Assembly (NCBI GenBank): GCA_018340805.1
Contig: JACMZG010001914.1
Location: forward strand, 29,026,715 to 29,090,714
Reading direction: 5' to 3'
DNA length: 64,000 nucleotides
From: Microvelia longipes
Lineage: Eukaryota > Arthropoda > Insecta > Hemiptera > Veliidae
Shown here: piece by piece, positions 1 to 13,150 of the stretch
Position numbering within the stretch: the stretch's first letter is position 1
How the letters are laid out: each line of letters starts with the position of its first letter
Program-made: the position numbers and the translations under genes
The notes under the pieces: generated by a model
What the model saw: only the letters and a program-made list of their open reading frames with translations
Told to the model about the DNA's origin: nothing
The model's database searches: none

Positions 1-186
1 TAATTTTGATTAACAATAATAATTATCAAGCTAACTTTATTATTTTAATGTTTCTCATTGTAACATTAAACTATCGTAACTTAAAAAAAAATTAGGATAC
101 ATTTTAGAAAATGGTATTTGGTATTTTCTTTTTCTACGAGTAACGAAAATCTTCTTTCCAGACAACCCTAATAAATATTACAGTAA

Positions 187-470
187 AATATCGGGTAAGA
201 GGTTCCTCCGATTCGCACTCGCTTTGCTCGTTTACTGGTAGCTTATGACGTCTTCGAAAAATTATTTTCCAGATAGCTCAACCAAACATAAGGATTGATG
301 TTTGTATCAAGATTCAACTCCAGCATAAAAAATAAAAATAAGGAGACTTTAAAACATAAAAAACGGATGATTGAGGCGAAATCCCGGTTTCGGATGTTAG
401 TACGGACACAATAATTATCCAATATACCTATGATGTTGTGTTTAAAGAAAAGAAAATGAAAAGTTACACC
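187..470 (+). repeat. Dispersed repeat family A, internally deleted copy
   Basis: The start matches the family A head (TATCGGGTA, then a CTCGCTTTGCTCG segment) and the end matches its tail (AAACGGATGATT, AATCCCGGTTTCGGA, CAATATACCTATG). The middle present in the complete copy at 46669-47515 is missing. No coding potential is seen. Assignment rests on comparison with other copies in this window. Confidence 0.6.
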
Positions 471-2114
471 CTCCCAGTAAATAGCTTAACTGATTAAAAA
501 AGCCCCATAAAATTTTAAAAACTATATTTTATCCTATTTTATATATTTTTTTTAAATCTATTTATCAAGTTTAGTCTTAAGTTTCTATCTAATACCAACG
601 AATAATTACTGGGTGAAATGATAAACTTTTGTCATCCAAAACATTTGGGCCTTTATATATTTACAATAGAGTACGAAGCACCAGATTGTTATTTTAGTTG
701 ACAATTTTTCACATAGCTGTTTCCTCGAAAATCATTTACAGAGTCATCGGTCATTAGATTTCAAAGGCTTGTCAAAACCTATTTTTACTAGAGTATGAAT
801 GATGATAAATTTCAAAAAGAAACTGGAAAGAGATGAATATCTTTTAACGGATGCCGAACAGCTGACTAGGAGCTGGCTTCCTGAAATGGAAAAAACCGTT
901 GAGACCTGCATGCAGGTACTTTGTATAAGGTCAGTTCGTAGGAGAATCAGCTGGGTTGCCTATAGAAACATCCCTTTGAAGATGTTTAAAGCTAGTCGGT
1001 TATTCAATGTGGGGGTGATAGAAAAGGTTTTTATAATCGCAGGTGGCAGAAGGTCTTCTCTTAAGCCAAAAAAAAGTCTTTAAGACGATCATCCAGAAGC
1101 TTAAGACTTTTTTACTGACCCTCTCTAAGACGTTTTAAAATCGTGGGAAAATCTACCCTAAAGAAACTGACGTAACGCACAACAATAAGACATTTTATTA
1201 CCCACACCTGGGTCCTAATAAACAGCAATAAAATTTCATCCCTTAATAAAACTATCAACATTTTATCTTCTCTGGTAACCCGAGAAAAAAAAATGTCCCT
1301 TATATCCATCAAATAACTCATCAGATGTAATAAAAGTCAACGTTTCTTATTATCTCAACGTTGCATCCTCCTTACATACCACACCCTATAAAACAAATTT
1401 TTATTCATCTAGATTCACATAAACAAACAACTTCACCTATTGTAACCGACATTGCATCAGAATTAGAGAAGTGCGTTACAATGAAAGTTAAACCAAGAAC
1501 TTTACTAAGTCTGCACATTAAAGGCGTCTTGACACTCCTTGTTTACTGTACAGGAATAAAATATTGTATAAAAACTGACATAATCGACCATAAAGTATCA
1601 TAAAAAGTCATAAACTTTGCCTTACACAAATAACTTAGGGTTCGCGAAACCCTTCAAAGCTCGCTATTTCAAAGCTCGCATATGTTTAGTAATTGAATAG
1701 CTTTAATAAAACAGCCACCGTGAGATATTTTGTTAACAGCTATTGTCAGTTTGTCAACATAGCGTATGAAGGGGGTAGAAATCACAGTGACATGCTGTGA
1801 TTAATTATACCTTAACCATCTCTGTCCGAAGTTCACTTTTTACAAATAATACCAACTATAACTACTGGATTTTGCAGTCGCCCCTTGTGTTCTTTTGTGC
1901 AAAAATTAATTTTAATGACGGTTGCTTTTAAATCAGGGGTCGTTTAAAAAACTTATTCAAGCAACAAAACGGTAAGAAGGGTCACAAATACGGCAGCTAA
2001 AACTGAAACTGACTATATGAGTAATACGTGTGACTGTAAATCATATTATTCTGTGTCCATTTTCTATTACATAGTTTCATACTTGATAGTAATTTAAAAC
2101 ATTTTATAATTTTA
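471..2114. other. AT-rich sequence, no recognised feature
   Basis: No recognisable gene. Two short open frames (799-1083, 94 codons; 1361-1603, 80 codons, both plus strand) have no domain, signal peptide or composition I recognise and are most likely chance frames. A GGGTTTCGC-type inverted motif lies near 1640-1650. Confidence 0.5.
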
Positions 2115-3220
2115 AAAATCGGGACAGATTTTTCGCTTGTCTTTTATAAATCTCCGCTTGTCTTCAGAATATACAAATTGTTGAATTCATAGTGCAAATA
2201 ATCTTCGTATTCGCTTCACTGGTCCTCAGATAGTGAATACATCCGTTTCATTCTCAGCAGACCCATTCATGCACTGACCTCGCTCGATGCTTCTAAACTT
2301 TTATGATCAAACAAAAATCATAGACTAGTTGTCGTATTGAAACTAATTGTTGTGTTGTTGTTTATTACGTATATACGAATACATATATACGTATACATGT
2401 GTACGTATACGTATATCACATATCACGTATAAACTTAAAGATTTAGGTCTTCCGGTAGTGACGCGCAATGTAAATGAAGAATCCGACGTTTCGCTTCCAC
2501 TGTGGGAGGCATCTTCAAGGATGTAGGACATCATTGAAGAGCATTATGTTTCATGGATAGAAACACAATGCTCTATAAAACTGAACTCAGTCGAGCATTG
2601 TGTTTCTATCCATGATGTCCTACATCCCTGAAGATGCCTCCAACAGTGGAAGAGAAACATCGGATTCTACATCTAAACGCAGTCACCACCGGAAAACCTA
2701 AATCTTGATGACAATAACCGCGGAAGCCTACGCAGTATATTAGGTATACACTTGTACCAAATTTCAATTCAATTGAATTCTTTTTCGATTCTTAAAATTT
2801 TTTAAAAAACGTATACAAGTTACACTAAACGAATGCTAAAAATGAGATGAAACTTGGCATTATGCTAGTTTTATACATAGCCACATGTGTGCGAACTCTC
2901 AATTTGAGCGCATCATTTTTTTTTGCGTTTTATGATTTTTGGACTTAGGTCATTATTGTGGGTTGATTAAATATTGACTGATTTTGTACAAAATTTAAAC
3001 TCTAGCATAAATACACACACACATACATACTGACAACTATGTATCACTTTACAAAGTTAAGCAATACAAAGTACTTCAATTACTTTGTACTGACAACTAC
3101 TCGGGAGGTCTTAAAAACTCCTGAAACGGATAATGACGGAGACATCCCGGTTTCAGATTTTTGTGCAAACACAATATTATTCCAATACATCTACTGTATA
3201 AATGTGGAAAAGTAAAAATT
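2115..3220 (+). repeat. Dispersed repeat family A, copy split by a nested foldback repeat
   Basis: The head (AATCGGGACAG, then the TGACCTCGCTCGATGCT segment) is followed after 2709 by the middle (GATGAAACTTGGCAT near 2848) and the tail (GACATCCCGGTTTCAG near 3142, ending ACTGTATAAATGTGGAAAAG). A palindromic repeat at 2438-2708 interrupts it. A small hairpin occupies 3055-3096, where the complete copy has only CACACAACTTTG. Confidence 0.65.
2438..2708. repeat. Foldback inverted repeat, ~95-bp arms
   Basis: The left arm starts AAGATTTAGGTCTTCCGG and runs through GGAGGCATCTTCAAGGATG. The right arm is its reverse complement with a few changes, ending CCGGAAAACCTAAATCTT. A second, nearly perfect inner palindrome (TGGATAGAAACACAATGCTC at 2554 and its complement near 2598-2617) sits in the centre. 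Non-coding. Probably a MITE-like insertion in family A; no clear target duplication. Confidence 0.6.
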
Positions 3221-5540
3221 TAAAACACGAATTGTTATGTCTCGTATCAAAAGTTAAATGTAAACACGGTTATTTACGGGGAAGGATTAACTTCAATACC
3301 TCGAAAACAGTGTAAACCACATTTGATAACAAGTTGAACTTCGGAAACATTTATCTGGTATTACAATACTTGATTTAGCTGTTTATCCTAAATGTAACGC
3401 TAGAAATTCACTCACACAAATATTGAAACATTATTCTTAGAATTAATAGTTGCTAAAAAGTAAAAGTTTTAATTTGCGACGAACTATGATTTTGTCATAG
3501 AGATAGTATGACTAGGTTAAATTTAGATATTATTTCAAACGGTTAAATTATGAAACGTCAACAAATTACCTTACCACCTTCGCTTATAATTTAATCAAAT
3601 AATTGGAAAAAAAGTTCAGTACCTTTTATACTAGAATGTTAAAAATACAAATCAAAACCCTTGCAATGTTTGGGAAGCCGAAAAAAATTATTTATTACAA
3701 CCTTAACTTACTCTTGAAGGAGGTTTCCATGAGGTTCCACAGAGCCCCAGAGAGTCCCAAAAAGACGTTTCAGGCCTCTCAATGTAATAAGATAGGCCAT
3801 GCCCCTTCTAGTATATATCTCTATGGATTTTGTACATTATAAAGTCTACCTAATTGTAATAAATTTTCGCCAGGTAATGACGCTTATGAAGTTTGTTTGA
3901 AATGTTAAACAGAAAAGAGGATAATTAGATTTTAGCACATGCTATCTATCTATTCGCGTTTCAAAACTCTGTGACAGCATCAATGTCGCTAATTTTCATT
4001 TTCTCGCTAATGATATTGCCAACCTTACAACTATCTCTTTGGATAGCGAATAGTGTTATTCCTCAGAAGTGGATTCGAGGTGCAAACTTAAAGATTGATG
4101 TTACGACATAAAAGAAGTTCACATCCAAAAAGGTTTAATTTGAAATTTCTCCTTTTCAGACTGATTTATTCTACCTCTGCATTTATGCAAATTATCAAAG
4201 GAAAATTACGCTTACAAGTTTGGTCACATAAAAGAGTTGGAGTGAGGGGAGTAGTCGAATTCTTTTACCTGATTCCTAAAACATAGTGTGCAAAGTACAA
4301 AATAGTTTTTAGCGGTTAAGTTGTATACCTTTATATAACAATCAACCAAACTATCATGACGTGTAGTTATTTTTTACTTCTTGCTTTAAGTTAGAAGAAA
4401 ATTTAAAAAGTTAGAAAATTAGAAGCTAAGATTTGTCAAAACACATACTATTGTTCCTAAGCGAAAGCTAAGGAAACCCATTTATTCAAGTACTGAAGCA
4501 AAGTCGAGGCAGTTATGACAATTAACTCAATTGTGAAAATTAAGTTACTTGTTTAGGCATTCTTTAGCCTTAAAAAGATTATAAGAAAGTCAATACTTTT
4601 CTTCGGGGTTCCATTCAAAAATTTGGAGTTTAAAATTGTAATAAAAATTGGTAAGTCCTCATAGTAATGTTAGGGGATGCCATCCCTCCCTCCAAAAATA
4701 GAAAAAAACCCTTTCTTTTTAAGATTTGGGGGCTTTAACCTCAATTATAGAAAACACTTTTTACTCCCAAGAGAGGAAAAGTAACTATTTCTCCCTTGGG
4801 CAGTAAAAACATGCTTCTTTACTCCATAAAAACTATATTCATTAAGCTTTACATTATATACAGTCTGAGGATAAAAAAATATTAAAAATCTTGGAAGCAA
4901 TGTGTATCAATTTTCATAGAAACTTTAATATTATATCTATCATCCATTTGACTCCCAACCGCCGTTATGGCAAGTCTCTATCATTTATTTTCTTTTAACA
5001 CCTACCCCTCAAGCGTTTTATAAACTCCTAGCTCTGAGAAATATTATTCTATATCTTATCTCTTTTTTAAAATTGGATTCGCTAAAAGCTAAATTCACCT
5101 TTTTTTTATTGTCTGTCATATTTTTTTTTAATATGAAAAGATGAATGATTGTTAAAACACCTGAACCTTAAATTCTAAACCCCATCAATATTCATTCTTG
5201 AAAAACTTTTATAAAGGCCTATTGCATTTATTTTAAAATTCATTTTTTTAAAAGTGTTATTTGTTATTGACTTGAAAACGAGGGAGAGTTTGATTAATAT
5301 TTCTCCCCGTTGCTTCACTGAAGTCAAACTAATATTGTTTGGAATGAAATAAATATTTTAAATATACGCGGAAGGCGTTGATTGATGACAGGAGATATAA
5401 ATGTAAATTTATTTACTGAATCTTAAATATATTTTGATGATTAATATGATTAAAAAGGTTATTAATAGGGATGGACATAATTCCTTTTAGCGATTCTTCA
5501 ACACTGCTTTAAGTCTCGTAAAACATTATGAGAAAAGCCA
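3221..5540. other. AT-rich sequence, no recognised feature
   Basis: No recognisable gene, RNA or repeat unit. Short open frames such as 3603-3842 and 4095-4286 show no family resemblance. Confidence 0.5.
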
Positions 5541-5544
5541 TGCG

Positions 5545-5960
5545 TCTTATGCTGCGAACAAACTAAATGGCTAAACTGATTTAGATGCAACTTAGTATCA
5601 AAACGAGTTGCAATCTGAATGGTTAAACTGGTTTAGATAAAACTTATATTAAAAATAAGTTACAGGCTAAATAGGTAAACCTTATTTAGATAAAATTCAG
5701 TAGTAAAAACAAATTAAAAGATAAATGTTTAAACTGATTAATATTAAATTTAGTATTAAGAACAAGTTACAAGCTAAATGTTTTAACTGATCAATATCAA
5801 ATTTAGTGTTGACAACAAGTTACAAGCTCAATGTTTAAACTGATTAATATTAAATTTAGTATTAAGAACAAGTTACAAGCTAAATGGTTAAATTAATTTA
5901 GATAAACTCAGTATTAAGAAAAATTAAAAGCTCAATGTTTAAATCGATTTCGATTAAAGT
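5545..5960. repeat. Tandem repeat, ~53-bp unit, about 7-8 copies
   Basis: A unit of the form ACAAGTTACAAGCTAAATG followed by TTTAAACTGATTAATATT and AAATTTAGTATTAAGA recurs. Exact CAAGTTACAAGCT starts are at about 5763, 5816 and 5869, giving a 53-bp period. Outer units are more diverged, as is usual for a decaying minisatellite. Confidence 0.75.
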
Positions 5961-7699
5961 TAGTTTAAGGGTGAAAAAAATGATTTACAATAAGACAAAG
6001 AAATTAAAATAATTTAAAATATAGAAAAAATTTCCTAAATTTAAATAACTATAAAAAAGTTGTTTTTTCTATCCCACTGACTAAAATGAGAGGATTCTTT
6101 CCATTACAAGTTATTCAATGCTTGAACTTTAGTTCAGCTAAAGACATTACCAGATAAGATAGTTATAAAAACGTATTACCATTTATATGCGAAAAACCAA
6201 GATGAAAGTCGTAATTCATGGCTAACAATAAAAAAGTTTAATTATAGGTAAAAGGGATTCAATGGTTTGGAAATCTCAGTGCTAAGAATAGTAATAAAGG
6301 GGGAGATGGTACCCAGGTAAAATATTTGACCGTCCCTTTTTAAAAGGGGGTACTGTAGGGAGAACAAGCAGTAACGGGATGAATTTTAAGTAGCTCCATT
6401 TTGCCTGAAGCCATCGCGCAAAAAAAACTTCGGTTCGGTTCGCATATTTTTAAAAATTATCATGAGCGTTTTGGAAGTTGGAGAAAAACTTGAAATATCC
6501 GGGAGTTTTATCCACACTTTTACACGAGACGTTTTTCCCAAATTTCCTTTTAACTTTATAAGGTATAAGGGGAAAATTTTCTCCGACTGTTTTTTAGCAC
6601 TTTTTCCTTCAAGTTTGGAATAAGTCCACTGAAAACCTTTATACTTTGAAATAGTAGTAAAAGAAGTTATAGATAATCACAGCGCAAAAGTAGGTTTCGT
6701 CGTTGGGACTCATTCTAACCGTAAAAAAAGAATTAGAAATAAAAGGCTTTGAAAAAGCAGCCCTTAACAGGAAAACCTTCTACTTATTCCGATCATAAAA
6801 CGGTGCGAACCGTAAGACCGTCGAAGCCGTACAAAAATCTCAAAGCATTATTTCAGGGTGAGCTATTATCCCATCTTTAAGACTATTTCGTTTGTGAAGT
6901 TACAAATCTAACCAATTATATATGTCGATCAATAAATTAAATTCTTTAAAATATGTAACAATTAATTTTACAAAAAGTTTTTACTCCTTAACATTGAAAA
7001 TAACATTAATATTTAAAGTTTAGTTATTTAGTAACCTCTCTAATCATTGGAACATTTATTTTGTACGCATTTCAACATCCCTTTGCTATATCTGAAGTTT
7101 TACAGCTTTTACCACTTCTTCTGAAACACTTTAATAAACATTTCACAAAAAACCACCCCTCACTTCTTCAAGCTTTACTTAAAATAATTTCTTTTTCTTC
7201 CTTATCTAGAACCATTTCGAAAAGGCTTTAACCCGAACATTTTATTTCAAGACTTAATATTTTGCAATCGAAGCACAACTTTAAGCTCCTAAGTAAGGCC
7301 TACACTTAATCTTTATTATTAAGTTTATTTTGAAACGTTTTTTACTAGAATCCCAAGTAATCTCTTTTTACTTATTTAAATTTAAAATACTTTTGAATAA
7401 TTTCATGAAAATGGAATTTGCTAATAGCGTTACTCTGAGAAAAATTTCTGGCATCTCACAATGAAAAACATTGGGTTTAACCTGAATTTCTAGAAAAACC
7501 AAGGACGACTAAACGTTTGCTGGGTCTGCTAAATGAAAATAGTTAGGAGAGTTTATAGGATTTGTCTAAACTGTTCAGTTGAGGGGTTTAGTAGTTATGA
7601 CTATGCATTTATTTGAAATTCTAGTGAACTTAACTATAATTAGTTGGTGATTATTACTGATGTAACTGATTTTTCAGTTACCCCAACTCTCTGTTTAGT
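5961..7699. other. AT-rich sequence, no recognised feature
   Basis: No open frame of note, no repeat shared with the rest of the window and no RNA gene visible. A slightly less AT-rich stretch lies at about 6300-6430. Confidence 0.5.
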
Positions 7700-8044
7700 T
7701 AGACCCAGTGAAATTTTACTCCAATATGGACTTTTCTGGTTAAGTGCAATATTATATTTTAGTTGGTCCCAACGTAATAGTAACTAAACTACTATAACTT
7801 CTAGTTGCCCCATTAACCTTCTGGTAGTTTATACTGTAATTTTTTGCTACTACCATTACTTTCTGGTAAGTCCTACTATACTTTCTGGTATGTTTTACTA
7901 TACTTCTGGTTACTACTACTTCTATTGCAGTAGGATCTGGTATACTTTTTGGTAGATTCTACTAACTATAGTAGAGACCTCCTAGAGTATCTACTATACA
8001 TTGTAGTTGCCTTTACTAATTACCAGTAGACCTTCTTTTTTTAG
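7700..8044. repeat. Degenerate short tandem repeat based on CTACTATACTTTCTGGTA
   Basis: Recurrent CTACTATACTT, TTCTGGTAGTTT and related words appear every ~25-30 bp from about 7780 to 8035. Units are too diverged to define a consensus. The tract abuts the MITE at 8047. Confidence 0.45.
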
Positions 8045-8046
8045 TA

Positions 8047-8268
8047 GTGTCAGATGTGCACTTAGTTTTTTTAGTTTAGTGGCTTATCGTTGACTATTGA
8101 TTAATGTTTATATTTAACTAAGAATAGGTACATTTGCTACATTTAGATAACTGAAACAAATATCACAATATCTATTCATGGAACAAATGTACGCATATTC
8201 TTTGTTAAATATAAACATTAATTAATAACCATAAACACTTAGCCACAAACTAAGTGCACATCTGACAC
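8047..8268. mobile_element. MITE, 222 bp, ~90-bp inverted repeats, TA target duplication
   Basis: The left end reads GTGTCAGATGTGCACTTAG and the right end is its exact complement. The arms stay complementary, with indels, through the ATTAATGTTTATATTTAAC block. TA dinucleotides flank both ends (8045-8046 and 8269-8270), as for Tc1/mariner-type targets. Non-coding, so it would have been moved by a transposase supplied elsewhere (inference). Confidence 0.75.
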
Positions 8269-8518
8269 TAGTGAAATGAAATAGTGCAGGTGTAGTGAAA
8301 ATAGTAAATAAAACATACAATATTCCAAGTCCATGGAGGTGTTTTGTAACTTATATAAAAACAGAACTGTTATTACATCAAATTTTTATTAAAAATTGAA
8401 AAGAACATTACACAATATATCATACGGAAAACTATGCAAGTATCAAAAGATCATCATTAAAAAAATACAAATATATAAACAAGTACAATTAACTTTAATG
8501 AATGCAGCGAATGAATCG

Positions 8519-8800
8519 TTTGACATAATCGAATAAAACCAATTATACATTGCTTGTGTAAAGGGAACTTCGTTTTGATGGTGTAGTTAACTTCAGGTGT
8601 AGGCTAAATGTCTTGTATTCATCTCTAGAATCCAAAATGTGCAATAAAACACTTAAATTTACTTTTTTACATTTTCCCCAAAAACTTGTACAAAACGAAG
8701 TTCCCTTTCCTAAAGAAAAGTACCCCAGTTTCATTAAATTATGTCAAACGGTTCAAAATTTTAAGGAGGGGAGAGGGAGACTTTTGGACCACCCTGTATA
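8519..8800. mobile_element. Mariner-derived MITE with degraded left end
   Basis: The right end (reverse complement) starts TATACAGGGTGGTCCAAAAG and matches the fragment at 9556 in the same family. The left arm repeats the internal part (GTGTAAAGGGAACTTCGTTTT at ~8557) in opposite orientation but lacks the outermost ~40 bases. The central ~60 bp are unique. Terminal sequence and TA ends are as in mariner-type elements; no transposase remains. Confidence 0.65.
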
Positions 8801-9555
8801 TCATAACATTCATATTTATTGACTTAATTAAATTAATAAATATGATATTTTATAACAATAATTTTAATAATATGCCATATTTACAATTATTATCTTTACT
8901 ATTACAATTATTATCTTTGTTCACATAAAAAAGCACTTCACAGCTCAATCAACGAAAACGCACAAAAAATGTTACAATTAAAATTAAAACACTTAAATTG
9001 CAATATTGAATATAGGAGTTCATGAAGACGCTAGGCACACGACGCAGCTAGAAACCGGAATGGTTTTGGGGGTACGCGTCTCGTCTATTCCCATGCTGGG
9101 GTGGGGAGTCAGATATTACCTCTAACCAAGCCTACAATTGGATTCCACTTAACACTTGTCTTTTCAATGAAATGTTCTGTTACATCCTTCTAAATTGTTT
9201 TAAGTCTACCAGAACTACGTACGATTCTAGAATTTCTAGTAGACACTACCTGCCTTTACAATTTTTTTGACTTTAACTGGAATTTAGTTAAGAAACAAAA
9301 TAATACATTTAAAACGACAAATTTCTTGTCGATTCCAACATAAAGGCGCATTTCCTGCAAGGAATGTGTCGTACCATGGCCTCGCAGGCTCAAATTTCCA
9401 ACAAATTTGTATGTACACAAGTTCGTATACCTAGAAAAATCTACTTGACCACGCAGCTAGTGAACCACCTTTAATCAGTGGCGTATCCAACCGAGAGATC
9501 TGGAGGAGGCACATTAAAAAAAATTGACGGCCAGGAGGGGGGGGGGGGGCGAGCG
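8801..9555. other. No gene; contains a 13-bp poly-G run
   Basis: AT-rich at first, more balanced from about 9030 to 9540. A run of 13 G lies at 9537-9549, directly before the mariner-type end. No coding frame or RNA recognised. Confidence 0.5.
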
Positions 9556-9720
9556 TATACAGGGTGGTCTAAAAGTCTCTCCCCTCTTAAATTTGAACCG
9601 TTTGACATGATTTAATGAAACCTGGGGTACATTTCTTGTGTAAAGGGAACTTCGTTTTGATGGTGTAGTTAACTTTGGGTGTCTCATTCAACACCGGTTT
9701 TGAGGAAAATGTGAAAAAGT
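9556..9720 (+). mobile_element. Truncated mariner-type terminal fragment
   Basis: Starts TATACAGGGTGGTCTAAAAG and stays similar to the inverted right arm of the 8519-8800 MITE through GTGTAAAGGGAACTTCGTTTT. No matching right end is found downstream, so this is a one-ended remnant. Confidence 0.6.
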
Positions 9721-10984
9721 AAATTGGAAGGTATACTTTAAATAGTAATCCAATATCCAAACGCTGTATATAATGTTTTAGCGAATTTTTAATTTAAAAA
9801 ATTACGCTAATAAACGTTGTCCATTCAAACGGAAGGACAAGTAGCAATTGAAATCGGCAAAATTAATGTTGATTATATTCCTTTCAGTAATTAATAAATT
9901 AATTTTTAATTTAGTTGAGAAATCTAGTACTTATTATTCTATAGTTAAAATAACGGCATGAGCCGTATTAACATCTATACTTAAATAAATTTTGCCATTT
10001 AACTTAACCAGATACTTGATTAAAATTAAGGATTCGGACTTAACTACATTGTTCAGTTAATACTCTTAAACAATATATAGGACTTCACTAATTGGTTCTT
10101 TGCCTTTACTAAAATGTAGTTAAAGAAAAAAATAATAATAATAACTAAACGTGTATAGTAACGGCAGCTACCGTCATTTATGGAATCTCACTATTTAGTC
10201 TTTGTACTTAAATAAATATTTTATTACAGCTAAATCGCACTGAACTAAAATCACTTAGTTGCAACATCTACGAGCCTATTGCTGGATTGCCTAGCCAATA
10301 GATAACTGCAATGAATTTCCAATTAAACCCAATGAAGTGCCTCCTAACTACATTTAGTTAAACAAAAAAAGTCTTTATTTTTCTCAGTGTAATAAATAAT
10401 AGGTGAATACATACGTATAGTAATAACTTCTAATAATGCACTTTCTGAATTTGGTTAAATTAAGTTAATTTAGAATTTGACTCCTTGATCGTAAAGAAAC
10501 CTGATTGAACATGTGTAGACAAATTAAAAGCGTGATAAGGAACGCTTATTTAATTTCGATAGGTTATCATATTTTAATTGCTTATATACGCTACTTTTTC
10601 TTTTCAGTAAAGTAATAAATCCTTTTTGTGCACATATATTTGTATATAAACTTAAAGAATGTTAAGATAGAAATCATATTCGTAATTTTGATACACACCT
10701 ATTTGTTGGGAACGCTGTGGATTCTTTCATAGCCGTTGTAGATCTTTTCTTATGGTGATAGAACGAGACATTTTCTTATTAATAAATCGTCTCTTAGTAC
10801 TAACACCTCATCGGCGTAATTATCTCTTGGCCAATTTGCTAAAAACAAATAAAATACCTTTCAAATTACGATAGAAATTTATCTATTAATAACATGTTTA
10901 CTATCTGCACCGCAAAAACAATGAAAAAACACCTGGGCATTCATGTCCCACATATTAAAATCAAATAAATCATTTGTTTAGGAG
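9721..10984. other. AT-rich sequence, no recognised feature
   Basis: Recurrent TTTAGTTAA-type words but no definable repeat unit, gene or RNA. Confidence 0.5.
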
Positions 10985-11181
10985 TTATTTGCACTTTTAC
11001 TTTTCCTCATTTATACCGTAGGTATATACGAAAGTATTGTGGTTGCACTAAAAATTCTATACCAAGATTTTACCTAAATTAACGGTTTCAGGTGTTTTTT
11101 AAACCTCCTGAGTGGTTTTAAAAATATGTTTGTTTTGATAAAAATCAAAACAAACATCTAATCGAGTTGAAACTTAGTATA
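10985..11181 (-). repeat. Dispersed repeat family A, 3' fragment with inserted hairpin
   Basis: In reverse orientation it matches the family A tail: TTTACTTTTCCTCATTTATA and CCGTAGGTATATACG, then AACCTCCTGAGTGGTTTT. Immediately after GGTTTT there is a perfect 14-bp hairpin (ATGTTTGTTTTGAT, loop AAAA, complement) absent from the complete copy. Confidence 0.65.
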
Positions 11182-12164
11182 AGAGTATCCTTTTACGTTT
11201 AAGTTTTCTTTAAATACATCAAGTATCTCTATGGTTTTTGTTAAATCATTAAAGTTAAGCTACGTCTGGCAAAGTTAGCCACAAAAAAAATAATACGAAT
11301 GTATTTATTCTCTGAGAATGAGCTAAGCAAGTCAAAAGATGTGTTGCAGTTATAGTGGAACAGAATAACAAGTGATTACCACTGCCTTTTTAAATACAAG
11401 TGGAATTTTCAAAACGATTAATCGAGTATTACTCGATATATATAAATAGGTGACCGACTGTAAATGACAGGATGTCAAAATATTTTGTAAACAAATGTGA
11501 AGTGTAATTTAGTAATAATCTTACACGCGATAATTAAAAACACAGGTAAACAAGGAATAAAAAACAACATAACATCATGACAGGGAACAACCCTTTTTTA
11601 TAACCTCACCCGATTACGATAGTTGCTAAAGTAGCCCTAGCGGCTAAACTTTTCTTCGTTTGACATTTTTCGATTTATCGCAAGCCCGAAATACGTGAGT
11701 AAGATTACTTGTTATTCTATTCCACTATAGTTACAGTATATTCTTGATGATTTTGATATTTTAAAGACGAGTGATGCAAGTCCGAAATAGTGAGACGATC
11801 GTAGCAAATGTGGTGAATAAATATCAAATCGATATGGTGTATAAATGTTCCGAGGTACCCATTGTTGTATTTTCAGCTTCTTAGCAATTCTCACATGATC
11901 AAGAAATTAATGTTAATGTAGCAGTTATTTCTAGTTTATATCAAGTTATCATATTTTATACAGCAGTGATTATATGACGATGGTTTTGATCCACTAGTTT
12001 CCTATTCACTACAAACAACTGATTATGTTGTTTATAAAACTTCGATAAAATAATTTCAATAATACTCTCAAAATTCTATTATCGTTTAGAATGGGTGACC
12101 GCCAAATACTACAATTATAAAAAGAAAGAGACAGGAATGGAGTTTGTGCAAGGGGGAGATAAAG
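11182..12164. other. AT-rich sequence, no recognised feature
   Basis: No gene, RNA or shared repeat recognised. Short minus-strand frames here carry no known domain. Confidence 0.5.
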
Positions 12165-13150
12165 AGTCTGATTGACTGATTCACAATGGAACAATTGATA
12201 AGCAAGGTGATAAACATAGGAAAGACGGGCAAACAACAGGACAGTGGCTTGACAAGCAAGCTGATAAATACAGGATATACAAACGTTAGGAAGATGGCTG
12301 GATAAGAAAGTTTATAAACATAGGATACACCGTCAAACAACAGGGCACTGGATTGATAAGCATCCTCATAAACACAATAAAGACGGGAAAACATAAGAAA
12401 AATGGCTTGATGAAGAAGTTGATAAACACAGGACAGACGGACATACCACATGACATTGGATTAATAAGAGAAAGTTGTTAAACGTAGGATAGACGGATAA
12501 ACAACAGAACAATAGCTTGATAAGGACGTTGAAAAACACAAGATGGACGGACAAAGAACATAGCATTGGGTTAATAAGCAAGTTGATAAATGCTGGATAG
12601 ACCGGCAAACAATCAATCAATGGATTGCTATGGAAGTAGATTAATAGGACAGACCGGCAAACAATGAGACAATGGCATGATAAGGAAGTTGATAAATGCA
12701 GGATACACCAGCAAACAATGAGACAATGGCATGATAAGGTAGTTTATGCAGCAACAATGAGACAATGGCATGATAAGGAAGTTGATAAATGCAGGATACA
12801 CCAGCAAACAATGAGACAATGGCATGATAAGGAATTGATAAATACAGATACACCTGCAAACAATGAGACAATGGCATGATAAGGAAGTTGATAGATGTAG
12901 TATACACCGGCAAACAATGAGACAATGGCATGATAAGGAAGTTGATAAATGTAGTATACACCGGCAAACAATGAGACAATGGCATGATAAGGAAGTTGAT
13001 AATGTGGATACAACGGCAAACAATGAGACAATGGCATGTAAGAAAGTTGATAAATGCAGGATACACCGGCGGCAACAATGAGACAATGGCATGATAAGGA
13101 AGTTGATAAATGCAGGATAGACGGCAAACAAGTGGACAAATGGCTCATTG
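12165..13150. repeat. 54-bp minisatellite, ~18 copies
   Basis: The unit is built from GCAAACAATGAGACAATGGC, ATGATAAGGAAGTTGATAAA and TGCAGGATACACCG (54 bp). Copies from about 12655 to 13130 are nearly identical. Copies from 12165 to 12650 keep the period but are strongly diverged. Overlapping open frames on both strands merely translate the repeat. Several units have small deletions. Confidence 0.9.

Noticed and set aside
799..1083. 94-codon gene
   Set aside because: No domain or signal recognised; such length is expected by chance in 64 kb.
12628..13148. Long overlapping open frames on both strands encoding repeated His/Cys-rich peptides
   Set aside because: They translate the 54-bp minisatellite; open because the period is divisible by three and small indels switch frames.
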